Shown: piece by piece, positions 1 through 12,400 of the stretch
How the letters are laid out: each line of letters begins with the position of its first letter
How positions within the stretch are numbered: position 1 is the first letter of the stretch
Origin: Tetrahymena thermophila SB210
Taxonomy: Eukaryota; Ciliophora; Oligohymenophorea; Hymenostomatida; Tetrahymenidae
DNA: 64,000 nt
Assembly: GCF_000189635.1 (NCBI RefSeq)
Contig: NW_002476416.1
Span: forward strand, 78,996 to 142,995
Direction of reading: 5' to 3'
Made by a program: the position numbers and the translations under genes
The notes under the pieces: model-generated
Told to the model about the DNA's origin: nothing
What the model saw: only the letters and a program-made list of their open reading frames with translations
Database searches by the model: none

Positions 1-376
1 AGGTAAGTTGAATAGTTATTAGGCCTATTTTAATAAAAATTGTAAGCTAGTTTATTATTCCTAATAAATTAAGAAGACTGCAAAATTTTATTGAAAAAAA
101 ATTCAAATTAAATAATTTTTATGTCAAAAATTTGCTAGAAACATTTAAATAAATTTTTGATTAATTAAAAATAGATATTTATTTATTTATTTGTTTGTTT
201 GTTAATTACTTTAAAAAACGATCTTTCTAATTAAATTAAATAGTAGAAGAAGTTAGTTAATTTGAAGGGTTTTTTATTCAATTCAATAATTCTTATCAGT
301 AAAGAAAAGTATTGTGACCAGATTAAATAATTAAATTTTAAAAGTTTTTTAAATTCTTATTGAAATTATTTATTAC
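1..376 (-). other. Malate synthase intron reaching the left edge
   Basis: Begins with GTAATA directly after the exon codon AAG and is AT-rich throughout, with a short ATTT/GTTT microsatellite at about 178-203. I found no frame resembling the expected next malate synthase segment here, so the intron probably extends past the window edge. At more than 370 bases it is longer than the other introns I could measure except one in the giant gene. Confidence 0.6.
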
Positions 377-1060
377 CTTAACGAAGACATCATTCCAAAG
401 TCTGCATTCTCTGTAGGCTTCAATCTTAGGAAGGTAGTAATAGATTCCACCACAACCATTAGCAAGTCTAAGTCTAACATTGTGGAAGAAATAAACTGCA
501 AAGTCGAATAATGATGCAGAGCATGGTTCTCCGTCGATGACTAAGTGAGTTTCTTCCAAATGCCAGCCTCTAGGTCTAACAAAAAGAACAGTGTAAGAAT
601 CAGGATTTAACTTGTATTCCTTATTTTTGTCATTGAACTAAAGAGCTTTCTTATTGGCTAAGATAAGAGTCTTTTGTCCACTGACTTAATTTACCCATGT
701 AGGAGCAAGTGCATCTTCGAAATCAGCCATGAAAACGTCAGCTCCTGAGTTCATAGCGTTGATGGTGAGCTTAGGATTGGGTGGGCCAGTAAGTTCGATC
801 CATCTTCTCTCAACATCCTTGGGAGGAGGAGCAACCTTCCAGTCTCCTTCACGAATGTGCTTAGTTTCAGGAGGATAGGTGAGGGCCATACCTCTATCGA
901 CGAGTTAAGCTCTTTCTTTCCTGGCTCTGAGGAGGGCCTTTCTAGTAGAGTTGAATTGTCTATGTAAGGTGGCAACGAATTGTAAACATTCAGGAGTCAA
1001 AACCTCACGAGTGTATTAGTTTTCTTCTAAGATGGTGATACCCTTCAAGCTAGTTGACAT
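377..1060 (-). CDS. Malate synthase, 5' exon (partial gene)
   Basis: First exon of malate synthase, which condenses glyoxylate and acetyl-CoA to malate in the glyoxylate cycle, usually in peroxisomes. About 228 residues are present. The start is the ATG at 1060-1058, giving [14 protein letters not shown]. The family signature FEDALAPTW lies near residue 120, followed by the conserved stretches RPRGWHLEE and RLWNDVF. This is the N-terminal 40-45% of the usual ~530-residue enzyme; the catalytic C-terminal half and any peroxisomal C-terminal signal lie beyond the left edge. The exon stops at codon VK followed by GTAATA, a good phase-0 splice donor, so it is cut by an intron and not truncated. 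Several internal glutamines are TAA or TAG. Codon use is visibly less AT-biased than in neighbouring genes, suggesting good expression (inference). Confidence 0.93.
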
Positions 1061-4000
1061 TTTAATATCTCTAATTTGTTTGTTTTTAAGCTATTTCTAA
1101 ATTGATTTTCTCAATAATAGAGTTGTTTTTTTCTACTTTTAAAATTTTATATTAGCAAAATGAATTATTAAAGAGAAAGATTTATTCTATTTAAAGTGTG
1201 AATGAAGTAGAAATGCTTGTTAGTTATCAAGCAGTATTGAATCCTTTTTTAGATATAATGAAAATTCTTATAAATATACAACAATCACTCTGTATCTATC
1301 CGAAATGCAGCAATATCTTACGTATTTTCATTTCACTTTATAATACGTAATTACATTGTAAATAAAATGAGTAATAAATTTTCAAAATGCGTCATATATT
1401 CACTCACCATTCAAAACTGATAAATAAAAAATTCTTGTTAAATTTTCATATCCCCCAATTATAGGCTCATCGACTATAAACACCTCTAATGTCTTTTAAA
1501 TTTTGCAACTTAAATTGTATTTCTCTTCAGATATACAGTCTTTACATCCTTCAAAACATCTCTCAAATTCATTTAAAATGAATTTTTTGGTATTTTAAAT
1601 AAATTGATATAATAACAAGGCTATCCATGACATATAAATATTTTAAAAATATATTTCATCATATATATAATATACATTAATCTGTAATTTACGAAAAAGT
1701 AAGTATTCTTTTTTATTTACATATTTTATCAATTAATTATACCGTATTTTTAATAATATTCAATTCAAAATATTTTATGGCAATATTTCTATTTTAAGAA
1801 TTTAAAAACTATTTTTGCAAGAAAAAATTTTGGAAATTGGGTGGTAAATATTGAAGAGGATTGGTAGTTATAATTAAAGTTAAATTATACATTTGAATAG
1901 TGAATATTAGATTTTTATTATCAATGTCAGAAAATAGTTTTTTGTAAAAGATAAATAGCATATAAATAAAATTATTTAAAATAAATTATTTTTAAAATTA
2001 AAGCTTATTTTCATCTTAAATTTCAAATAAATAAGAATCTTTTAAAAAAATTTTAATATTTTAATATAATTTCAATTTAGATAGGTCTGTCTGATTATCT
2101 GTTTATTTCAATTAAATTAACATCAGCGATATTTTCAAATGAGTATCACTGTTAAATTTTATGTATAACATAAGTAAGCAAGCAATATTTTATGTGTTTC
2201 TTTTCATTTAAATTAAAAAATGTCTGCGAGAGTTCTTCAGCTAATGATTTTGTTGTTCTATTTTATTTTTTTATTTTTATTTTCTCATTAACTTTTATTT
2301 AATTATTTAATTATTTATATTTTATTTATTTTTTTATTTATTTATTTATTTGAATTTTATTTATTTATTTTATTTTTATTTTTTATTTTTTTCTTATTAG
2401 GATTGATCTATTTTATAGTAAAATTAAGTAGCTTAAATATTTATTTAATTATAATAGCAATATGATATCTCAAGTTTTCTGAAAATAATTTATTAAATAA
2501 TAGAAAAAGTTGTTAGTTGATTTAAAAAGAAACTTTAATTTTGATATTCCTTTTCGCTGACTTTTCGAAAAGGAGTCAATCTATTAAATGAATAAATATA
2601 AATGCTTTTTATTTTTTTTTAAAAAACTGATGGGGAATATCGATAAGACTGAACATAAGTAGAGCTGCAATCACACATTTTATCTATTCTTTCGAATTGA
2701 TATTTTGCTCATAATGTTTATGTGGTCTTATTTAAGGATTTAAAAACTTTAAGCATTAATATTTTTCTTTAGTAGCTGCTCAAATTATCTTTCTATTTGT
2801 TTGTATTTTTTATAAATTAATTATTTGTTTTTAATTTGTTTTTTCCTCTCTAAATAATTAAGAAGTTAATTTTGAAAATGCAAATATAAAATCAAAATTT
2901 AAATTACTAAATTAAATAATAAAAGAATTAATTTTATAAACTGAGTTTTTTATTGTTTCTTTGAATATATGTTGACAACTCAGTAAAATTAAGCAAAAAA
3001 ACATTATTTTTATATAATATAATTTTTTTTCTTATTATTTAATAAAAATAGAAATTATAAATTAAAATAATTAACATAATAAGTAATTGATTTCAATCTA
3101 AAAATGAAAGATAATTATTTCTTACTTTTTGAAAATAATCAAATTAAGAAAATTTAAAAAATACTTGACCATTAAAATTGAATAGTTATTTTTAAATAAA
3201 AGCATTATTTTCTAAATAATTTTTATAATAGTATTTATTTATTTATTTATTTAAGAAATAGTAAAAATAAACTGCAAAAATAGATTTTTTAAAATTTATT
3301 TTTATATTTTTTAAAAATTTAGCTAAATTATATTTATTGACTATTTGATATTGAGTATTGATGAATACTTTAAAGATTTACAGACAAAAAAAAATTAATT
3401 ATTCAGCATTAATATTTGAAAAAGAATTTAAAATTAATAGATAAAAATGTTAATTAGACATAAATTTATAACAACTTTCTATCATAATATGATCAAAATA
3501 TTTAAATTAATGAAAAAATTGTTTCAATTAATAAATTACGAAAATGTTCATAAAATATTAAATTAAATACAAATTAAAATTTTTTATAGCAAAGTATAAA
3601 AATGCTGTTATTATTTTATCTTATTAATTTTTTAATATTTTATTCTAGTAAACATTTATTTTAAAATTAAAAAAAAAAAGCTATTTCAAAACTATAAGCA
3701 ATAATATCATCATATCACATATAGCCGTGCTTTAATTTTTTAGTAAGTTTTAATTAAAATAAAAATTTATTTCATTTAAAAAGGATCAAGTGAAGGCTTC
3801 AATCAAACCTACTTTTATTTATAAAAGCTAAGTTGTTTATTTCATCTTTGTAATTTTGAAAAATTAATAAATTCTTATTTTAATAATTTAAAATAATATT
3901 ATTTTATTTACAAAATTTAAATTTTTAATTTTTTTTGTAAATGAAAAAGATGAAATTTAAAAAAATGAATGTATTTTAAGATTAGTCATCAGATAATTAA

Positions 4001-5024
4001 ATAACTAAAAATTTCTATGTTTAATAAGAAGGAAAAAATTAGAAATTTTATTTATTTAAACTTCTATTAATTTATCTAAGAAAATTAAATTTTATTATTC
4101 AAAGGAAAATTATAGTCAAAGTCGCCGCTTATTTAATTAAGAAAAAATATAATAATTAATTACAAAATACAAATATAAATTTACAGAAAATTAAGGAGGA
4201 AAAAGTTTTTAATGAATCTTTGAAAATTTTAATAGTTTTCAAAGAAAAGGCTGATAATTCCGTATAAAACAAACTAAATACATAGCATGTGAATCAGTTT
4301 ACCTTTATCAGCCTCCATTCGCCTCAAGTTTTTTAAAATTCGAAAAACCTCTTATAATTTTCTACCATTAAAGCAATTTTAATAATAAATGTAATTAAAT
4401 TGCGACATGTACAATCAAAACAAATATCCTTTAAAATTACAAGATATTATCTTAAAATTCTTCTATTAGTGATAAAGAAATATATAAAAGTATTTTTTAA
4501 ACAAATAATTTAGCTTATTAAGAATTTAAGAGAAAAAAAGAACCACATTTGAAAAGAAGACAGAGCACTTGAGATGTTGTGAAGGCTTCGAGATTAGAGC
4601 ATAAAAAGATATAAAAGAATTAATAAAAGAAAAAAAGAAAGAAAATTAAAAAAAAAAGTGATTAAATAAAAAATTAAAATAAAAAATAAATAAAGTGATT
4701 AAATAAAAAATCCAATTAAAAAGTAAATCAAGAATCAAACACCATACAAAATTAAATCATAACAAATTAAATAAATAATAAATATAAATAAATAATATAC
4801 GAATCAATAATTAAATAGATATGCATCTTAATTCACTTTCCTTAAATTTGATAAATTATTTTAAAATGATGGATGGATGGATGATACAAATATGATTCAT
4901 TTTAATTATAATCATTTTTATTAAAAAGTTATTTAAAGTAATTTAAAATAACAAAATATTTATAAATGGTTTGAATAAATGGTAGTATGTATTAAACATA
5001 AACTTAATATATACATATATATTA
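1061..5024. other. Intergenic, no gene seen
   Basis: About 4 kb of very AT-rich DNA with stops or low-complexity sequence in all frames. It holds simple repeats: ATTT-type runs at about 2270-2400 and 3228-3253, and GATG repeats at 4868-4883. The 1061-1400 part should contain the malate synthase promoter. The 5' part near 2220 can be read as a short hydrophobic peptide, but the frame collapses into ATTT repeats, so I do not call it. Confidence 0.6.
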
Positions 5025-5990
5025 TCATTCTGTTTTAATGGGTTGCCTTAATTAAACACTTTCTTCTTATGTCTATAAGGTATCGTTGGGACTTATATAT
5101 TTATTTTTATTTCTAGCTGCTCTTTAATTGTTAATATCATCTCCATCGTCATCGTCATCACTGCTAGACTAAGCATCTGTATCTGATGAAAAGTCAGAAT
5201 CCTACACATGCTTATATTTTTCAACCAATTCCTAATACTTTTTCATGTCTTCTTTTGAAACTTTTTAATTTTATGGGACAGGATCTTTTTTAGGCTGAAA
5301 TGGGCTTTAATAAACAAATTTGTAGTTATAAGTTGCCATATCGTAATACTTTATATCACTGAAATCAACATCATTTTCTCTACCTAAATAGATAAGTATT
5401 TCAGCGTACTTATACTTTATAGTTTGAATCTTCCTATCATAGACTGTGTCTATTTTAACTCCGTCTTCAAACTCAAAAACAATATAATAATTAGTAGTAT
5501 CTGTATCTCTAGCAACATGTCCTCTTTTTTCAATGAAGATGGCTTTTAAATCTTTCAGTATATGCCCTTGATAAAAGCTCCTACCTATCAATAATGGTGT
5601 CTTCCTTTAAATGAATGCATCTAAGTTCTTATTTATTACTAATGTGTATACTTCAGAAGTTGCTATTGCGAAAAATCCAATTAAGCAAAATGCAATTGAT
5701 ATGAAGTATTTCCAAAATAGACTTAAGTGATCGAATTCCTCAAATAAGACATGCCTATGCATCAAAATAAGTGTTATAACAGAAATTCCAAATGCTAAAA
5801 ACACCAATCCTAGAAACCATACTGCAATTGGGTATTTTTTGTATCTCAATATTTTTAATTTCTTAAGTCTTTTTTCTTATTTCTCTGCAAATTCAACCAA
5901 ATAATGCTTCTATGGCTATTTATTCTTTCTTCTATCAATCCTCTTTTTTATGGCTATACCTATTGCTGTCACACGACCTAATAAAACCAT
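5025..5990 (-). CDS. Two-pass membrane protein, unknown function
   Basis: A single-exon frame of 321 residues from ATG at 5990 to TGA at 5027-5025, open only when TAA and TAG are glutamine. The N-terminus is basic (residues 1-52, many Lys/Arg). Two hydrophobic helices follow at about 53-77 (WFLGLVFLAFGISVITLIL) and 92-112 (FISIAFCLIGFFAIA). A soluble region of mixed composition follows (about 115-235), and then a polar C-terminal tail with an acidic run DSDFSSDTD and DDDDDGDD at about residue 275. The arrangement, two adjacent helices followed by a beta-rich domain starting with a TSEVYTLVINK stretch, looks like membrane-anchored PH-like proteins, but I cannot name a family. It is probably an internal membrane protein. 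It stands alone, with no obvious operon-like partner. Confidence 0.85.
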
Positions 5991-6486
5991 TTATTTTGCT
6001 TATAATCTCTTTGTATTTCAGCTAGAATAAACTTTTAAATTAAAAATTTAGTATATTTAAAAAATATGAAATTAAGAAGACTGACAATATATTATTCTCA
6101 ATTATAAACATAATATTAGTTATTATCAAAAAAAATTCAAATGCAAATTATAAATAAATTATTTATTACTGAAAAAAATCAGTATTGCTGATTTAACTAA
6201 CCTTAAATTATTTATAAAAAAACTACTAAATTTATTAGTAATATTTATTCATTAATGTTTAAAATAAGCACAAATGATAGATAGATATGTTATATACATA
6301 AAATTATACTCTTTACTGTGCTAATTTTTATACATATATATATAATACAAATTGATTGATTGATTGATTATTGTAATTTCTAATACATTAAAAACTCTTT
6401 CAATTATAATTTTTACTCAAAATTTAATACTCAATTTATGAATAACTTTAGTAATTTTTAATTTCATCAAAAAACATTTAAATTAT
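5991..6486. other. Intergenic, convergent-side spacer
   Basis: AT-rich spacer between the start of the two-pass membrane protein and the 3' end of the giant gene (both on the minus strand). It carries a GATT tetranucleotide run at about 6351-6369. No coding frame or RNA gene was seen. Confidence 0.55.
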
Positions 6487-9400
6487 TCAATTTACAGTAT
6501 TTGAGGGATCATATGATAAAATATTATCATTATCTAATTAACTTTTAATTTGAGATATTTCTGATTTTTCTATACCAACTTAAGGCTCGTTTGTTTAGCT
6601 GAAATTTGAATCAATTTGATCTTCGTTAATAATTTCAACTTACTATGACGATTAAGCATCTTATTATTAATAATTAATCTTCTCGTTATTTACTTTTTGC
6701 AAGTTATCTAGCACATCATTCTCACTTTAATTTCTTTAATATTCATTATTATCATTAAAATTTAAACTTCTACTTTATTCTATTTAAATTAAGTTTTTAC
6801 TAAACTATTACTGACTCTCTAAATTACTAAAATTTTCACTCTATTGATCATCTCTATTGGAATATTTTGGTAAAACAGTAAATACCATTAATTTTTTATC
6901 CTCTTTAAATTAAATATTTTGATTATTAATATTGTTTGCATTATCAAGCTAATTTTCAGAAGGAATTTCTTGTAAATACTTGCTTGAATCTGTGTTACTA
7001 CTACTTGTAATTTATTCTAATTCATATGATTCTATTATATTCTTTTTTGGCATTTTATTTGCTAATGGAGATAAATTTAGCTCTCCTTATTTATTAAATA
7101 TAAGCTCGTTCTAATGCTCTATTTTTTCATCACCTTTTTATGTTTTTCCATTTTCAAGTTATCCTTCACTCATATCTTGCAATTCAATTTTTAATATTTA
7201 TCCCTAGGTCTAAGCATTCTGATTTCTTTCATAAATATTTTTTAGAGTATTTTCTTTTTCTAAATCTTGACTTTTTGTGATAAATAAATTTTCAAATTTC
7301 ATTTATTTTTTCTGTTTAAAGCTGTTTTTTGCACTCTCTGTATGAGTTGCTTCTTAATCAAATTATGATGCTGAATCTGTTATTTGTGTTAAATATTTTT
7401 AATTGAATTTTCCAACTAAAGGATTTTATTATTTATTAAGATTTTTTAACTCAATGACACATTAATTATTTTATACTTCATCTATCTACAAATCGATTGT
7501 AGAACTTTCTTTTATCTATTTCGATTATTACTCCTAAAAAATATCACTACTGTCTTTTAATTACTTTTCTTGGTTTTTTATAAATAGAACTTCATCTTAA
7601 AAGCCATAATTTCTTTACCTACTTCTAGAAGTTTTATTCTATAAATCTGTAATCAATTTATGGACTGACATAGGAGTGTTAATTTATATATTTAATTCCG
7701 ATGGGAAATTGCTTTTTCTATCCATTGATTCTTAATCATCTAAATTTCTATTTGTAAAACTTTAAACTAAATCAAACATTTGACCAAAGATACTTTTTCC
7801 TCTAAACATTTTGCTATATTTTTTATAAAATTTAGTAAGTTTAAGTAAATTTTAAGTATCCAATTTACATTCCATTGCATTAATCTAGATTTCTTATATT
7901 AATTGCCTGATAATTTGTTTGATCTTTTGAGATGCTACTCTGCTTCATCTATTTGCAAATAATAAATAAAATGTTAGATATTTAGATAGTTTATTCTCAA
8001 AATTACTTATTGACTGTTTTAGAGATCCTTCTTAGTATCTCTTTAATTAGTAGGAGAATAAAATTAAGAATCAAATGTCTATTATTTTAAAAATGAAGGT
8101 CTTTGATCTAAATTGATTGATAGCTTATTTTTAGGTGTATTAATGCTATTTTATTTTTAAATAATTAAAGTATGAATATCATTTTGAGCATCTTTTTTTA
8201 TCTTTCCTGACCAAGCATTTATCATCTTCTTTTTATACAATTCTTGTCTAAACGAAATGAACCAACTCAAGATAAGCCACCTGCGAATTACTTTTTTAGA
8301 CAATATGCATCTAACAATACCTAATCTTAGAAATTTAATTATTCTGCTATTTAATTTAGCCCTAAATGCAGGAATATATGCCATTAAAAGGTATCTAAAA
8401 GACCAAATTACGAAAATAGAATTTGCTGCTACCAGCAAAACACTCATAATCAAATACCAGAAGACATTTCCATTATTTATGTAAGCTATATATCCAAAAA
8501 GTATAGAAAATAGCAAGAATTTATTAGATACAATATCCAATGTGTTATAAAAATCAAGAGAGTATGGACGGAATTTAGATAATAACACTCCATAAGTAGA
8601 TAATATCAAAAATACCAATGTGGCCTATTATTATTTTTTATAAGAATTATTTTAATATAAATATAAATAATGTTGATTAACCTTTAATGGTATGTTATTG
8701 TCATAGACTATGAGGATAGACATAATTAGTAATTTAGAAGCCATTTTTATCATTTCCCAGTACCAAAACTGAACTTCATACTCTCCTCTTAAAATAGTAA
8801 ATTGCTTGATCTTTAATTATGAGTCCTTGACTTTAAGAATACAAAATGCCAAGTATACTGGTATTAAAATAGAAACAGTTATAATAATAGGTAACACTAT
8901 TTTTAATGCTAAAAACCAGTAACTGTCTGTATAACATTAAAATCTTAGGTCATAAGAAATATATTAAATGCCATCTGATTATTTAAAATTAAAAATAAAT
9001 ATTAAAAATTATAGCTTATTTAATATTACCTATTTCTCTGCAATATAACAGATTCACGCATTGTTTGAAGATGCTTGGCTGAAAATAAAGAAAGCAGTAG
9101 ATCAAAGAGGTTTTAATGTAAACGCTCTTAACATAAGTTTATCTACAATACATGATTTAGCCTAAAATAATAAAAATTATTGAACATGAGACAGGCATCA
9201 GAACAGAACCAATAAGAGAAACAGCTAAATAATCTAAATTATATTATTCTGAAATTTATTAGAAAAAGCACTGTGAAAAATCACTAATCAACATTGAAGG
9301 ACTTCCAGCTACTGATATGATAGTGGTTATAGTATCTGGAATCTTAATTTGAAATGTCGAAATAACCACCAATATTTAAAAGTAATTGACAATAATCTTA

Positions 9401-12400
9401 AGTAAAATAGAAGCATCTAAACTATAAGTTGATTATAGTTGTTGTTACTTTTTTATTTCTCTCCAGCTTTTCTTTGTAAGGTTTTTAACAACAATATTCT
9501 TTTTTTTAAGTTCCTAGGAAGTTTAAATAATTTTAGTTGGATCGTATCTATATTTTTCTTAGATTTTATTTAATATACCCACACTTGTCAATTATGAAAC
9601 AAAAATCTTTTTTTATTAATATATATTTTTTAAAATAAATAATCAAATAATAAATACATTATAAAAAAATTAAACTCTTACGTAAAATATTACTACAGAA
9701 ACAATTTTCAGAGCGTTGATATAGATATTATTACACGTAGCGCATTAAAAAGTTCCCGCTTTAGAATATTTGTTTTCTAAATCACATGCTTCGCATAAAG
9801 GTCCTATAGTCCCAGTTAAACATTTATTTCCAATATACCCACCTAAGCAATTAGAAGGCTGATTTTAACATTACAATATATTATCTGTCTTATTATTGCT
9901 TCTCCAATAACCAGAATCTACAAGTATTACATTACCACCTTTACATTCTGTATTTTATTTGCATTTGTTGCATTCGAATATAGGAGAAGAAAGAGTAGGA
10001 GCTATTAATTAATACCTTTTTAAAAGAGTAAAAATTATAACAACTGATAAAATATTAATAAAAAAAAATATAGAATATTTATTTACGTTCCATAAGGACA
10101 TTTAACACACTTTTGTAAAATTTTTGTATCTTACTTATCATCACTACCAATAGCCTACTAAAATATTTCTCCTTCCTAACACTCTCTAATTTAAAGTCCT
10201 AAAAGTATGTAGTGCTGGTCAACATCTCTTCCTATATAATTCTTAGAGGATGAAGAAATATTAAGCCATACAAAAGAACCTGGCTTTCCTATGACAAAAA
10301 GCTATTCAATAATAAATGAAGTATTTGTTGAATAGAAATAGTATTCACTTTATTAGTTTATTATAAAATCGTAATAATTATTATCTGCTTAATTAATAGA
10401 AATTATTATTTCTTTTTGTAAGGTTTCTTAATAGCTTTTATTAATGATGTTTCCTTATTCATCAAGCAAATTTAATATCAAGTTAGGTAAAGTAGCCCCA
10501 CTTTTATAGCTCTGAATGATATAGTTATCTTAATTCTTCCCTTTGCCTTATTGAATATCTAAATTTTGATTAAGAATCTTCATTTGCTATATATCAAGGA
10601 CCAAGCGACTACTTGAACTCATATAATTGTTGCCATACTTTAAAACTAATTAATTTTTAAATATTGAAATATTGGAAATAAATAACATTTAATTTAATTT
10701 TACCACTCGTATTATTCACCAGTTAGTTGCCCTTATTGTTAAATTATTCAAATGTTGCATTCGATTTTATAAAATATGCACCACCATAATATTAGGCTAA
10801 ATTTCTCTAGAAAAGGGATTTATTAATCAAAAGCCAATTCATGTAATTGTTATTTTGATTTTCTTGGTTAACAGCATAAAGTGCTCCTCCAATAGTTGCA
10901 GAGTTTTATATAAAATTACAGTTCTTAAGAGAAACAAATTATCCTTAGCTGCTTTGTATATATAAAGCTCCTCCCAGCTAGCTTACTTTATTAAAAGCAA
11001 ATGTTGCATTAATCATTAAGGTATTTTTAACAGGATTTATTAAATTAATTGCTCCACCCATATAACTTCCTTTGTTATATTGAAATTGAGAATTTACAAC
11101 TTCTAAATTTCCTGTGTTAACAAAAATGGAATTACTAACACATTTGCTGTCACTGCATGTGTTATTCTATATCTTAACACCACTTAAGAATAGAGATCCT
11201 TAATTGTTAACTATTATCATACTCACATCTTAGCTGTTAATAGCAAGCATTCTTTTTTATTTTATCTAAACGTTTTAATACCTGTTTTATAAATAAAATG
11301 AAAGTTAAAAAAAAAAATTAGACATAAAATATTATTGAATTTACTTCATTAATCATTTAAAAATATTTAAACTTGTAAATAAATGAAAAATTTTATTTAA
11401 GTTTAAATAAATATCTAAAAATTAAAAGAAAGTTTTTTTAAGTATTGATTAAAAAATCTTTCAAGAATTAAATCAATAAAAAAAATAATATTTTAATGTT
11501 AATTTGTAAATTAAAAATCTTTCAAAAATTAAATCTAAACTTATTCATTTATTAATTTATTAAACTCTTTTGAATTTCTAAATATTTTTAATTTTTAAAA
11601 ATAATAAAAATTTTACATTGATGATGAAATAGTGGTATTGAAAATAGTTGCACTTGATGAGCTTGTTATAAAAATCAGTCCTCCTAAGCTAAAGTAACCC
11701 TATAATTAAGATCCAGATATAGAGAGTTATGAGTTTTATGTAATTTAAAATAAGATTGGGTCGTTGTTGGGAATTTACTTGAGGAAAGTTGCATTTTAAA
11801 TTTAAAAATCGTAAATTTAAATTTGAGTATTGTAAACAGAAATGAAAGGACCAATTCCATTTGTAATTTAGTTTATTTTTTTTTATAACTATGGATTTAT
11901 ATCTGTGCTTTGAGGATCGTTTTCAGAAGTATACAAAGACCTTATAAATATTTATCCATTCTCAGAATATAAAAATCCTCCATCAACTGAAGCAAATGTA
12001 TTTTTAGCTATACAATTTTAAATTTTGATTAAATTGCTTTAGGTAGAGCTAAAATATATAGATCCTCCTGTCCCTGAAAATATTTGATTAAATTTACAAG
12101 ACTGAATCTGGATTACTGAATTAAGTTATATACTTACTGCTTATATAGCTCCACCTTAGTAAGTAGACCATAGATTATAAAATTAAGTATTCTAAATAGT
12201 AAATTAGGAATTTGAAGTTGAGCCACTTAGTATCAGTCCTGCCCCTTGATAAGCAAATCCATTTTTAAAAACAGAATCTTAGATAATTAATTTATTAACT
12301 CTGAAGTAAGCCTAACCTCCTGATATGGGATTATTTAAATTATTTTAATTGTTCATATTCATAAACAATCTTTAAATGATTGCTTATTTGATTATTATCA

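Noticed and set aside
2220-2400. Apparent membrane-peptide frame starting MSARVLQLM
   Set aside because: It runs straight into ATTT microsatellite, which encodes hydrophobic residues by composition alone.
8257-8484. Plus-strand open frame across the membrane domain of the giant gene
   Set aside because: It is the complement of a clearly coding minus-strand membrane segment.
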